A stretch of 64,000 nucleotides of DNA. Origin: Arthrobacter alkaliphilus. Its GTDB lineage: Bacteria > Actinomycetota > Actinomycetes > Actinomycetales > Micrococcaceae. Numbering within the stretch: the stretch's first letter is position 1; each line of letters begins with the position of its first letter. The translations under genes were made by a program, and so were the position numbers. The DNA lies in the NCBI RefSeq assembly GCF_021483235.1, contig NZ_JAKEEC010000016.1:1-64000 (forward strand). The letters run 5' to 3'. This document shows positions 43,366 to 52,108 of this stretch, one piece after another. A model generated the notes under the pieces. That model saw nothing but the letters and a program-made list of their open reading frames with translations, did no database searches and had not been told where the DNA came from.

Positions 43366-45075
43366 ATGAAGACAGCCAAGAAAAACAGGCTTGCCACAGC
43401 CGCGGTCCTGGGGGCCGTGCTGATGGCCGGATCGGCGGTTGCGCCGGCGATGGCCGACGACGCTTCACGCGGCGGCCAGGACATCCAGGGCCAGCAGGGA
43501 TCAGACAACAAGGGCCAAGGCGGCGAGGGCGAAACGTCGAAGCATGTCCTGCTGCTTTCGGTGGACGGGCTGCACCAGAAGGACCTGGACTTGTACGTGA
43601 AGAACCACCCGACGTCCGCGCTGGCGTCGCTGGTCAACCACGGCACCAGCTATACCCACGCCCAGACTCCCGTTCCCTCGGACTCCTTCCCCGGAATGGT
43701 GGGCCAGGTGACCGGTGGAAATCCCGGGACCACCGGCGTCTACTATGACGACACGTTCAACAGGGCACTCCTGCCGGCGGGTACAACGGACTGCAAGAAC
43801 ACCGCGCCGGGCGCAGAAGTGGCCTTCACCGAAGGGGCGGACAAGGACCCGAACGCCCTCGACGCCGGCCAAGGCCTGACCGGGCTTCCAGGCAGCATCC
43901 TGAACATGACCGGACAGCCCGGCGCGCTCCTCGACCCGGCCGCACTCCCGGTTGACCCCGCGACGTGCAAGCCGGTCTACCCGCACCAGTACTTGAAGGT
44001 GAACACGGTGTTCGAGGTGGCGAAGAGCGCCGGCCTGACCACGGCATGGTCGGACAAGCACCCCGCATACGAGATCCTGGGCGGCCCCTCCGGCAAGGGC
44101 TTGGACGACCTGTTCGCCCCTGAGATCAACAGCGTCGCCCCGGCTCCCTTCAACGGCGACTGGACCAAGGACAACGCCGCTACCCAGCAGTACGACGGCT
44201 ACAAAGTCCAGGCCGTGCTCAACGAAATCGACGGCAAGGACCACTCCGGCACCAAAACAGCTGCAGTGCCGGGCATCTTCGGGATGAACTTCCAGTCCGT
44301 CTCGACGGCCCAGAAGCTCCCGACGTCGGACGGCCTCACCGGCGGTTACCTTCAGGGCGGCACCGTTCCCGGCCCGCTCTTGAGCAAGGCCCTGGACTTC
44401 GTCAACGCCTCTGTCGGGAAGCTCGAGTCGGAGCTGGCGGCTTCCGGCCACGCAAAGGACACCACCGTGATCCTTTCTGCCAAGCACGGACAGTCGCCGA
44501 TGGACCCCTCGACTCTGACGAGGGTGCCTGACAGCGCAATCATCGACGGCCTGAACGCAGCATGGAAGTCGGCCCACCCCGGCTCCGCTGACCTCGTGGC
44601 CTTCTCCACCAACGACGACATCATGCAGCTGTGGCTCGCGGACCACTCGCAGGCCGCGGCGCAGTTCGCCAAGGACTACCTTGCAGCGCACCCTGCTGCC
44701 GGTAACGACATCAACGGTGCCGCCAAGACCGTGGCAACCTCCGGGTTGAGCAAGGTCTACGCGGGCAGCGAAGTCGCAAACTATTTCGGCACCCAGACCA
44801 GCGATGCACGCTACCCGGACATCCTGGGCATCGCCCAGGCCGGCGTGGTCTACACGGGCGGCAAGGGCAAGATTGCTGAGCACGGCGGAGCCAGCGCGGA
44901 GGACCGCGACGTGCCGCTCGTGGTCTCCGGCGCCAACGACGAACACGCCCGGACCGTGACCACCGAGGTCGAGACGAGCCAGATCGCGCCGACCATCCTG
45001 AAGACCCTGGGCTTGGACCCGAACAAGCTGCAGGCTGTACGTATCGAGGGAACCAAGGCTCTCCCGGAGCACTGA
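43366..45075 (+). CDS. Secreted type I phosphodiesterase/alkaline-phosphatase-fold protein
   Basis: 569 residues. A clear signal peptide ends near APAMADD, followed by a Gly/Gln-rich linker. LLLSVDGLH gives the first metal Asp, and PVPSDSFPGMVG the nucleophile region (Ser in place of the usual Thr). LSAKHGQSP stands where NPP enzymes have DHGM, so one metal ligand differs. ATG 43366 after GAAGGG is chosen because it begins the signal peptide; the frame opens at GTG 43297. A terminator follows. Substrate unknown. Confidence 0.82.
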   Translation: MKTAKKNRLATAAVLGAVLMAGSAVAPAMADDASRGGQDIQGQQGSDNKGQGGEGETSKHVLLLSVDGLHQKDLDLYVKNHPTSALASLVNHGTSYTHAQTPVPSDSFPGMVGQVTGGNPGTTGVYYDDTFNRALLPAGTTDCKNTAPGAEVAFTEGADKDPNALDAGQGLTGLPGSILNMTGQPGALLDPAALPVDPATCKPVYPHQYLKVNTVFEVAKSAGLTTAWSDKHPAYEILGGPSGKGLDDLFAPEINSVAPAPFNGDWTKDNAATQQYDGYKVQAVLNEIDGKDHSGTKTAAVPGIFGMNFQSVSTAQKLPTSDGLTGGYLQGGTVPGPLLSKALDFVNASVGKLESELAASGHAKDTTVILSAKHGQSPMDPSTLTRVPDSAIIDGLNAAWKSAHPGSADLVAFSTNDDIMQLWLADHSQAAAQFAKDYLAAHPAAGNDINGAAKTVATSGLSKVYAGSEVANYFGTQTSDARYPDILGIAQAGVVYTGGKGKIAEHGGASAEDRDVPLVVSGANDEHARTVTTEVETSQIAPTILKTLGLDPNKLQAVRIEGTKALPEH

Positions 45076-45094
45076 TCAACCGCGCTTCACACAC

Positions 45095-45132
45095 GGAGGG
45101 GTTCCACGGCCGGAAAGCCGAGGAGCCCCTCC
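45095..45132 (+). terminator. Intrinsic terminator after the phosphodiesterase gene
   Basis: An 11-bp stem (45095-45105 with 45122-45132, one wobble) continues through a one-base bulge on each side into CGGC/GCCG. CTGTTTT follows. It starts 20 bases after the stop codon at 45075. Confidence 0.78.
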
Positions 45133-45246
45133 CTGTTTTCACCCGACCCTTGGCCGGACGAAATGGACCGTTCCGCTTCCGAAGCCGGTACACGCACTGA
45201 TGCCCCGTCTGCTTACAATCAAACGACAGCAACTACTGAGGGAACC

Positions 45247-45588
45247 ATGAAGAAAATCACCACAACCCTGCTCGCGGCCGGGCTCCTCCTCTCCGCTTCA
45301 GCCTGCTCGGCATCGCAGCAGCTGAGCACCCAAGACACCTGCAGCAGGGTCAAGACCGTCATCTCGAACCCCACGAACACCAATGACAAAACGGGAACCA
45401 TCCGGGTAGCCAACCAGCTCCGCCCGATCGAAACCGTGTCCTCGGATGAGCTGAAACCCACCCTGAAGACGCTGGTGGACTACCTCGACGAGTCTTCGAG
45501 GGACAATCCGGACACCGCGAAGCTCAATGCCATGAAGAACGACTACCAGAACGCGGGCGCCAACTACGGCAAGTACTGCGGCGGCTAA
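45247..45588 (+). CDS. Small putative lipoprotein
   Basis: 113 residues. The N-terminal MKKITTTLLAAGLLL leads to a lipobox, SASAC (Cys about 20). The mature part is hydrophilic and helical, with two further Cys (CSRV and the final YCGG) that could form a disulfide. No family was recognised. GAGGGAACC sits directly before ATG 45247. It is convergent with the ribbon-helix-helix gene, 3 bp apart. Confidence 0.75.
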   Translation: MKKITTTLLAAGLLLSASACSASQQLSTQDTCSRVKTVISNPTNTNDKTGTIRVANQLRPIETVSSDELKPTLKTLVDYLDESSRDNPDTAKLNAMKNDYQNAGANYGKYCGG

Positions 45589-45591
45589 ACA

Positions 45592-45891
45592 CTAGAGTGC
45601 GGTGTGCTTCCCGAACGGATGGTGGCCGGTGGCTGGCTGTCCGTGGCTCCCCAGCCACTCGGACAGCGCCTCGCGAAGGATCTCGCTGGGCGTAAGACTG
45701 AGGGATTGCGAAGCCGACTCCAAGGCACGGTCCAGCTCCTCAGGGATCTGGAAATCCAGCGCGGAAGGTTGGTCGTTTTCCCGGGGATCGGCAGGCAAAC
45801 CAGTACCGCGCAACAGCTTGCCGACCACCGGCTTCGTGTCGTTTTCGGTCCAGGCTGAAAGGCGCTCGAAATGAGTCACATCTCGTGTCAT
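45592..45891 (-). CDS. Ribbon-helix-helix (CopG-like) DNA-binding protein
   Basis: 99 residues. ALDFQIPEELDRAL followed by LTPSEILREALSEWL (about residues 44-82) is a ribbon-helix-helix fold, as in CopG/antitoxin-type regulators. AGGGA precedes ATG 45891. No toxin-like partner is adjacent, as the next gene is convergent, so it may be an orphan regulator. Tandem 14-bp repeats begin 60 bases upstream of its start and are a candidate autoregulatory site. Confidence 0.78.
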   Translation of the reverse strand: MTRDVTHFERLSAWTENDTKPVVGKLLRGTGLPADPRENDQPSALDFQIPEELDRALESASQSLSLTPSEILREALSEWLGSHGQPATGHHPFGKHTAL

Positions 45892-45950
45892 GATTTTCCC
45901 TCCCAACAATTAAGCATCCTCCGTTGGCGGGCCACAGTCACCATCTGTGA

Positions 45951-45989
45951 GTAATTACTCTCTAATTACCGCGAGCTAATTACCGCGAG
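45951..45989. repeat. Tandem 14-bp direct repeats upstream of the RHH gene
   Basis: CTAATTACCGCGAG occurs twice head to tail (45962-45975, 45976-45989). A partial copy, GTAATTACTC, precedes them at 45951. Ribbon-helix-helix proteins bind short repeated sites cooperatively, which fits. The following 45990-46324 stretch contains no gene and no recognised element. Confidence 0.7.
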
Positions 45990-46324
45990 GTTACTGCCGA
46001 AGGGCACTCAGCGCTCCGTATCGGCATCGCCGTGGATGAGCCGGGGAGAGGCCGACCGGGCCCGTTCAGAGACCCAGGAGTCGCGGAACGGACCCGGCGC
46101 TCACGCTTGTTGGTGAGACCGCGACGGACATCGATCAGCCAGGGCTGGTGCCGTCAGAGTGATCTTAGGGCTTGCTGCGATTCCGGTCTAGGGAGCCGGA
46201 CGCCCGGGGTCGTAACAGCCCGCAAGGGACGCGCCGAGATGCCTTCGTCCGGTCTTTCCCTCCAGAAGGCCTGGTGGGAGGATGCCTATAGGCGCGAGCA
46301 ACGACGAGAAGGACGGGATGCGGC

Positions 46325-47830
46325 ATGTCGACCCAGGAATCCGTGGAAACAGAACGCAAATACGACGCTGACTTGGAAACGCCTCTTCCCGCGTTCGAGG
46401 ACATCGCCGGCGTCGAACAGGTTGCAGAGCCTGCCGATCATCAACTCGAGGCCGTCTACTTCGACACCGAAGGACTCGTTCTTGCCAAGCACCGCATCAC
46501 TTTGCGGCGCCGCACCGGCGGCACCGACCCAGGCTGGCATGTGAAACTGCCGGCAGAGCGGGACAACCGGGTGGAGATCCACGCGCCGCTGGGCCAGCCC
46601 GAGATCGTCCCCGACGAGCTGGCGGAGCGGCTCCTCGTCTTCACCCGCGGCGAGGAGCTCAGGCCCGTGGCCCGGATCCACACCCGTCGCACCTTGCACC
46701 GGCTGCACGGCAGCGAGGACGTCACCCTGGCCGACTTCGTCGATGACCACGTCACGGCCGAGACTTTGCACCCAACGCAATTGGAGCGGCAGTGGCGGGA
46801 ATGGGAAATCGAGCTGGTACACGGCGACCAAGCCCTGTTTGATAGCGCGGAGCGCGTATTGTCGGGGACCGGCGCAAGCCGATCACGGCAGGTTTCCAAG
46901 CTGGCCCGCGCCTTTGGAACTGCGTGGCCAGCCGCCGTGCCGGCGCCACCGAAGGCCCGTCCGAAGGGTTCCGCCGGGGACGCAGTACTTGCCTATATCG
47001 CCGCGCAGATCGCTGTCATCACGGAATTGGACTCCGGAGTCCGGCAAGGCGCCGACGACGCCGTTCACGGCATGCGCTCCGCAACGCGCAGGCTCCGCTC
47101 CACTTTGTCCGCGTACGGCAAGCTCTTCGACGCCGACACCACCGACCAGCTCAAGGCCGAACTGAAATGGCTGGGCAAGGTCCTGGGCAAGGCCCGCGAT
47201 GCCGAAGTGCTGCGCGACCGGATCGGGGAACTGCTGAATGAGCAACCGGACGGCTCGGTACCCGCTTCAGCCGCCAGCAGGATCCATGACGAACTCGAGA
47301 CCTCCTTCAATTCCGGATATCGCGAGATGCTCCGTGCATTGGAAACAAAACGCTATTTCCGGCTCCTGGAGTCCCTGGAGCAATTCCGCGACGAGCCTCC
47401 AACAAAGGCTCGTGCCGGGAAGAAGGCCCGCCCCCTCACCGCTAAGCTGGCCGGCAAAGCGATCAAGCGGATGCGCAAGTCCCAGAAGGCGGCCGCCGGG
47501 CAAACCGGCGTCGAAGGCGACAAGGCATTGCATCAGGTCCGCAAAGACGCGAAGCGGCTGCGCCATGTGGCCGAAGCGCTGGAGGACGTCCACAAGAAAC
47601 CGGCCGTGAAGCTGGCACGTAATGCACAGAAGATCCAGAAGATCCTAGGAGAGCACCAAGACAGCGTTGTCAGTCGCTCAATACTGCTGCGGCTCGCGAA
47701 CCATGCCGACGGACCGGCGCAGGACAACTCACCATACGGTCCGCTGCTCGCTGCCGAAGAGCAGCGAGCAGCCGACTCCGAGGCCCGCTATGAAAAGCTC
47801 GCCAAGAAGAAGCGCCTTCAGCCCCTGTGA
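46325..47830 (+). CDS. CYTH-CHAD domain protein
   Basis: 501 residues. The CYTH tunnel domain (about 1-200) opens with ETERKY and has ITLRRRTGG and WHVKLP. The CHAD domain (about 220-480) is all-helical with conserved His/Arg/Lys segments such as VHGMRSATRRLRSTL and LHQVRKDAKRLRHV. CHAD binds polyphosphate, and CYTH domains hydrolyse triphosphates, so a polyphosphate-associated triphosphatase role is likely. AAGGA lies upstream of ATG 46325. Confidence 0.9.
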   Translation: MSTQESVETERKYDADLETPLPAFEDIAGVEQVAEPADHQLEAVYFDTEGLVLAKHRITLRRRTGGTDPGWHVKLPAERDNRVEIHAPLGQPEIVPDELAERLLVFTRGEELRPVARIHTRRTLHRLHGSEDVTLADFVDDHVTAETLHPTQLERQWREWEIELVHGDQALFDSAERVLSGTGASRSRQVSKLARAFGTAWPAAVPAPPKARPKGSAGDAVLAYIAAQIAVITELDSGVRQGADDAVHGMRSATRRLRSTLSAYGKLFDADTTDQLKAELKWLGKVLGKARDAEVLRDRIGELLNEQPDGSVPASAASRIHDELETSFNSGYREMLRALETKRYFRLLESLEQFRDEPPTKARAGKKARPLTAKLAGKAIKRMRKSQKAAAGQTGVEGDKALHQVRKDAKRLRHVAEALEDVHKKPAVKLARNAQKIQKILGEHQDSVVSRSILLRLANHADGPAQDNSPYGPLLAAEEQRAADSEARYEKLAKKKRLQPL

Positions 47831-47884
47831 TGAACGCAACTACAGGGAAGGAAGCTGAGCGGCCATTGGGCCGGCTTCAGGGGC

Positions 47885-48187
47885 TCAGCCTTCGCACTCT
47901 ACGCAGTACGCGTGGCCGTTCTTTTCACGGGCAATCTGGGAGCGGTGACGGACGAGGAAACACGAATAGCACGTGAACTCGTCTTCCTTCTGGGGAACGA
48001 CGGCGATGACGAGTTCTTCGGCCACGAATTCGCCGCCTGGAACATCGTTCCCTTCGAAGGCATCGGCTTCGTCCAGCTCCCGAACGACGCTGCGGGCATC
48101 CGGAGCGTTGGCGGACTGCAGGGCCTGAAGTGACGTGCTTTGGGATTCCGCGACGTCGGAGCGGAGTTCGTCGTAATCGGTTGCCAC
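47885..48187 (-). CDS. DUF4193 zinc-ribbon-like protein
   Basis: 100 residues. An acidic N-terminal half is followed by a C-terminal block with FTCYSCFLVRH and HAYCVECEG. That gives two Cys-x2-Cys pairs, the presumed zinc site of DUF4193, which is found across actinomycetes with unknown function. It starts with GTG at 48187. A short GC-rich hairpin lies in the gap to the convergent CYTH-CHAD gene. Confidence 0.85.
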   Translation of the reverse strand: MATDYDELRSDVAESQSTSLQALQSANAPDARSVVRELDEADAFEGNDVPGGEFVAEELVIAVVPQKEDEFTCYSCFLVRHRSQIAREKNGHAYCVECEG

Positions 48188-48328
48188 CTGAGGTTATCTC
48201 TTCTCTTGTATATTTCCTGGCGAATGTGCAACATACACCATCCAGCTGCTATTCCCCACATAGTGGCAAAAATCGTCGCCCGATCGGCGCGAGGGTTCCC
48301 GACGGCGGAACGGGGCCGGGGCGCCCGA

Positions 48329-48838
48329 TCAGGCCTTGCGTCCGCCGCCAGCTCCGGGATCACGTCCGGCCTGGCGGCCGAGATCGCGGTGGAGGTCCAC
48401 GTCCAGTCCGTGGCCACTGGCGAGTTGCGCGAGCAGCACCTCAAGCTGGCCGTTCTGCTCCGCTGTCAGGGGGGCCAGAAGCTCCGCCTCATGTTGTTCC
48501 GCGATACCGCGCAATTCACGCAGCACGCGCTTGCCGGCGTCGGTGAGGTGGAGTTCGTAGTTCCTCCGGTCCGTGCTGCTGCGCACCCTGTCCACGAGCC
48601 CGCGGTCTTGGAGTGAGTCGATGAGTGTGACAACCCGGCTCGGGACGGCGCCAAGCCTGTCGGCCAGGGAGCGCTGGCTCAAACCAGGAGCGCGTCCGAT
48701 CAGGCGGATGACACCGGCATCGCTCGGCGTCAGGCCGATCTCCCGTGTGCGGTCGGCAAAGCGCGACGACGCGACGGCGCCGAGCTGCGACAAGAGAAAA
48801 GCGGTCCGTCTCGACCGGCCAGGTGTGGCGAAGTCCAT
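48329..48838 (-). CDS. MarR-family transcriptional regulator
   Basis: 169 residues. The winged-helix core has LSQRSLADRLGAVPSRVVTLIDSL (about residues 53-76) and STDRRNYELHLTDAG as the wing (about 87-101), both typical of MarR. The C-terminal 25 residues are Gly/Arg-rich. It is divergent from the DUF4386-like and SDR genes, with a palindromic site between. It likely represses that pair and itself. Confidence 0.87.
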   Translation of the reverse strand: MDFATPGRSRRTAFLLSQLGAVASSRFADRTREIGLTPSDAGVIRLIGRAPGLSQRSLADRLGAVPSRVVTLIDSLQDRGLVDRVRSSTDRRNYELHLTDAGKRVLRELRGIAEQHEAELLAPLTAEQNGQLEVLLAQLASGHGLDVDLHRDLGRQAGRDPGAGGGRKA

Positions 48839-48855
48839 GGATCAAGAATACATGC

Positions 48856-48884
48856 TTGACAGAACAATTCTGTAGGTGAACTAT
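48856..48884 (+). promoter_or_regulatory. Promoter with MarR-type palindrome
   Basis: TTGACA (48856-48861) and AACTAT (48879-48884) are spaced 17 bp. Between and overlapping them lies ACAGAA-CAA-TTCTGT (48859-48873), a perfect inverted repeat of MarR-operator size. Binding there would block the promoter of the plus-strand pair. Confidence 0.65.
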
Positions 48885-48917
48885 TTCATTAGTGATGCAA
48901 TTACGAAAGGTTCAGCC

Positions 48918-49667
48918 ATGAGCAATCGTTCGAATCCCGATGTAGGCGTCCGGCCAGCCCGGTCCGGCGGCCCGCACCCCGGCATTCTCGCCCTCGTCAG
49001 CCTGGGTATCTTCCTCGCCGGCCTCGCCACCTCCGCAATCATGACTGGTGGCCAAACGTACGTCTCGCCCTTTGCCCCGACCGGACAAGTGGCGGCATTC
49101 TTCCAACAAAACTACGCCGCGATGCGGGTAGGCGGCATGCTTCAATTCGGCTCCGCCGTGCCGTTGGGGATTTACGCGGCCACCGTCTACGCCCGGCAGC
49201 TACGGCTTGGCGTACGCGTCCCCGGACCGGCCATCAGCTTCTTCGGGGGCGCCAGCGCGGCCATCTTCCTGATGTTGTCCGGCTCCCTGACCTGGTTGCT
49301 GAGCCGGCCTGAAATCACTACGGATGTGACACTTACCCACGCTCTCGCATTCCTTGCGTTCATCACCGGCGGGGTCGGCTTTGTGGTCGGTACCGGCCTC
49401 CTCATGGCAGGAATCGCCGTTCCGACCCTGATCCTGGGCTTTATGCCCCGCTGGCTGGCCTGGACCGGGCTGGTCATTGCCGCACTGTCCGAGTTGAGCT
49501 TCCTGTCGATGGCGATCGAACCTCTTCAGTTCCTCCTGCCACTGGGGCGCTTCGGCGGCCTGCTGTGGCTTGTCGCGGCAGGCTTCCTGCTCCCCCGCAG
49601 CCGGGCGGCGGCGAACCAGGAGCCACGGGCGCACGCGCCCCGCGCACCACGGACGGTGGAACCATGA
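48918..49667 (+). CDS. DUF4386-like membrane protein
   Basis: 249 residues with about six hydrophobic helices (from GILALVSLGIFLAGL near residue 22 to GGLLWLVAAGFLL near 225). It resembles DUF4386 membrane proteins; function unknown. AAAGG precedes ATG 48918, which is preferred over the ATG at 48876 inside the promoter region. Its TGA overlaps the SDR start as ATGA, so the pair is co-translated. Confidence 0.78.
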   Translation: MSNRSNPDVGVRPARSGGPHPGILALVSLGIFLAGLATSAIMTGGQTYVSPFAPTGQVAAFFQQNYAAMRVGGMLQFGSAVPLGIYAATVYARQLRLGVRVPGPAISFFGGASAAIFLMLSGSLTWLLSRPEITTDVTLTHALAFLAFITGGVGFVVGTGLLMAGIAVPTLILGFMPRWLAWTGLVIAALSELSFLSMAIEPLQFLLPLGRFGGLLWLVAAGFLLPRSRAAANQEPRAHAPRAPRTVEP

Positions 49668-50464
49668 CGACGCCGGATCCCGCCCGGCCCCTGTCAGGCA
49701 AGGTCGCCCTCGTCACCGGAGCGAGCCGCGGAATCGGCGCCGAGATCGCGGCTGCGCTGGCCGGAGCCGGTGCCCAGGTCGTCCATGCGTCACGGGACAG
49801 CACCGGCCTGTCCCAACGTGTCGCCGCAATTACTTCGGGTGCCGGGAACGCCGTCGCCATGACCGTGGATGTTGGCGACGAGGACTCAGTGAAAGCCCTG
49901 ATGAGCCAGATCCGGGACCGCTTCGGCAGGCTCGACCTCGCGGTCAACAATGCCGCAGGCGACGGGCGACCACCCGCGCCCCTGGCCGAGTGGGAGAGCT
50001 CGGAGTTCGACAGCGCCATCTCGGTCAACTTGCGCGGAGTGTTCCTCTGCCTGAAATACGAAATCGAGCTCATGCTGGCGGGCGGGAATGGCGGAGCAAT
50101 CGTCAACATGTCCTCCACCGCAGGCGAACAAGGCGTCGCCGGCTTGAGCGGCTACGTGGCGAGCAAGTTCGGCGTCGGCGGCCTGACCCGGGTGGCCGCG
50201 CTCGACTACGCCTCGCAGGGGATCAGGGTCAACGCGATCGCACCCGGCCCCATCCTCACCGAACGCCTTGCCGGCGCGGGCCAAGCTGCCCAGGATCGGG
50301 TGGCCGCCGCCGTGCCGCTCGGACGGATCGGTACCACGGCCGAGGTTGCCGCAGCCGCCGTCTGGCTCGGCTCGGAGCAGTCGTCGTTCGTCACCGGCAC
50401 GGTGCTCGCGGTCGACGGCGGCAGGCTGGCTGGGACGCCTGCGTTCAACACAGGCAGAACCTAA
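49664..50464 (+). CDS. Short-chain dehydrogenase/reductase
   Basis: 266 residues of the classical SDR family. TGASRGIG (about residues 18-25), the NNAAG segment (about 94-98), Ser of MSSTAGE and YVASK (about 161-165) form the NAD(P) and catalytic sites. A C-terminal VDGG is typical of FabG-like members. Translational coupling to the membrane protein and the MarR site suggest a stress or detoxification pair. Substrate unknown. Confidence 0.88.
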   Translation: MTTPDPARPLSGKVALVTGASRGIGAEIAAALAGAGAQVVHASRDSTGLSQRVAAITSGAGNAVAMTVDVGDEDSVKALMSQIRDRFGRLDLAVNNAAGDGRPPAPLAEWESSEFDSAISVNLRGVFLCLKYEIELMLAGGNGGAIVNMSSTAGEQGVAGLSGYVASKFGVGGLTRVAALDYASQGIRVNAIAPGPILTERLAGAGQAAQDRVAAAVPLGRIGTTAEVAAAAVWLGSEQSSFVTGTVLAVDGGRLAGTPAFNTGRT

Positions 50465-50484
50465 CAATGACGCCACTCCACGCC

Positions 50485-52044
50485 CTAGAACGGCGGGGGT
50501 TCTGGCCGCTGGAGCAAATGGACCGTCCTGCCAACATCTGCTGCTTCGCTCGTATATTGCCGGCCCAGGGGCGACTTCCACTCGAGGTAGCCAGTTGGCG
50601 AGGACTGTCTATAGCTCCAGGCGCCTATGGACTTCAGCGCATGGTGCTTTCGGCAGAGCATTGCAAGGTTGCCGGCGTCAGTAGTGCCGCCATCCTGCCA
50701 CTCGATGATGTGGTCGGGTTCGCAAGCGACAACCCTCCGCGTGCACCCGGGGAACCGGCAGGTCCCGTCACGGCCCTGAAGGTACCGGCGAAGAGCCTTC
50801 GGTGGACGGTAGGCCGTGCGCCCCACACCCAGGACCTGGCCGCTGGCGCAATCCGTAAACAGCCGTTGCCACGTTGGCGCAAGGGCCGCCATGCGCCGGG
50901 CCGTTGCACCGTCTATGGGTCCGTATCCTTCGAGTTCAGCTGTATCGAACTCGCCACCGCCGGGCACGACGCTGCCGCCAAAGACGGATCCAACGGGAAT
51001 GGTTATCACGACCTCGGCGCGGAATACCCCGGGTTCGGACAGGTCAGATCCGCCAAGCAGCTCGCCTGATCTACCCAAAAGGCGGTCAGACCCACCAAAG
51101 AGACGGTATGCCAGCGCATCCGCGCGGAGCTCCGACAGTGTGCGGGAATCGGAGGCAGCACCAAATTCGGGTGTAGGGTGCGGCCCGGGAAGGCCTCCCA
51201 GCTCCGCAGCCCGTGCACTGGTCTGCCGTGCATCGTGGTCGAGCCCGTTGTAAATGGCCATCCCGACTTCCGCCGTGAGGAACGCGGAGAGCGTGCACAT
51301 ACCGTCCGGCTCGGCCGTGAACCATACACCGCGCTGCCGCTGGGCAGACTCTTTGCGGGCGGTAATGCTTTCGGGGTGCACATGCTCGCGCAGCCGCCGC
51401 AGGCAGGCGCGGAACTCGGACAGCGTGCGGCGCCGGCCTTGCCGCGTCCGCGTGCGCAGCAAGGCCACGGTAGCGAATTTTTCGGCGTGCCCGGCCGGGA
51501 GCGAACGGGCCTGGTCGAGAATGATTCGGGCGTGCATTTCAGAGATATCCCCGGCCTCGACCGCCTCAAGGACTCCCCATTGGGACGTCGTGAGATCCGC
51601 GGCATCATGCAGCAAGCGCGCGGCCATGCCTTCCGTCAGGGCACAGGCGGTGGACACTTCGGAGACGGCCAAGGCATGGGCTTCATCCCCACCGAACCGT
51701 ACCGGCTGCCTCTCTTGCCTCCGCGGGGATTCTTCATCGATTACCTCTTCAACCCGGGCCAGGGCCTGATACTTCATGGCGGTTGCCCAGGCAATGAGCC
51801 TATCGGCCGATTCCACAGCACTGAGCGCATCGTCGGCACTGAGGAAGGAAGCGAGCGGCAGGCTCATGGTGCCAAGCAGCGGCGAATCCTCCCGGTCCGT
51901 GAAGCTGACGGCCGGAACCCACGCATCGCTTTCCGTTCCGAACACCCGGTCTTCCACGCCTGCCCCCTCCTGGATTCCTGGCCCTGAAACCGCGCGGGCC
52001 TTTCGGCCGCCTGACAGTTTCAGGCTAGGGGGAGGGTCTGACAT
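50485..52044 (-). CDS. DUF222/HNH endonuclease-domain protein
   Basis: 519 residues. A DUF222 region spans about 60-400, followed by an HNH domain at about 430-480: CRFPGC, DHIIEWQDGG, LAMLCRKHH. These are the metal and catalytic elements of the 13E12-like family abundant in actinomycete genomes. The family spreads as multicopy genes and function is unclear. It is convergent with the SDR gene, 20 bp apart. Confidence 0.87.
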   Translation of the reverse strand: MSDPPPSLKLSGGRKARAVSGPGIQEGAGVEDRVFGTESDAWVPAVSFTDREDSPLLGTMSLPLASFLSADDALSAVESADRLIAWATAMKYQALARVEEVIDEESPRRQERQPVRFGGDEAHALAVSEVSTACALTEGMAARLLHDAADLTTSQWGVLEAVEAGDISEMHARIILDQARSLPAGHAEKFATVALLRTRTRQGRRRTLSEFRACLRRLREHVHPESITARKESAQRQRGVWFTAEPDGMCTLSAFLTAEVGMAIYNGLDHDARQTSARAAELGGLPGPHPTPEFGAASDSRTLSELRADALAYRLFGGSDRLLGRSGELLGGSDLSEPGVFRAEVVITIPVGSVFGGSVVPGGGEFDTAELEGYGPIDGATARRMAALAPTWQRLFTDCASGQVLGVGRTAYRPPKALRRYLQGRDGTCRFPGCTRRVVACEPDHIIEWQDGGTTDAGNLAMLCRKHHALKSIGAWSYRQSSPTGYLEWKSPLGRQYTSEAADVGRTVHLLQRPEPPPF

Positions 52045-52108
52045 TTATGGGCCGGCGGACAGCCACGGGGAACATTCATCGCAGCTCACCGAGTTTCCCA
52101 AGCGTTCC

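Noticed and set aside
43501..45072. 523-residue open frame on the minus strand opposite the phosphodiesterase
   Set aside because: Antisense shadow caused by third-position GC bias; no start signal and no recognisable motif.
45990..46324. Possible gene or structured RNA in the 335-bp gap before CYTH-CHAD
   Set aside because: Short frames lack ribosome sites and no strong hairpin with a T run was seen.
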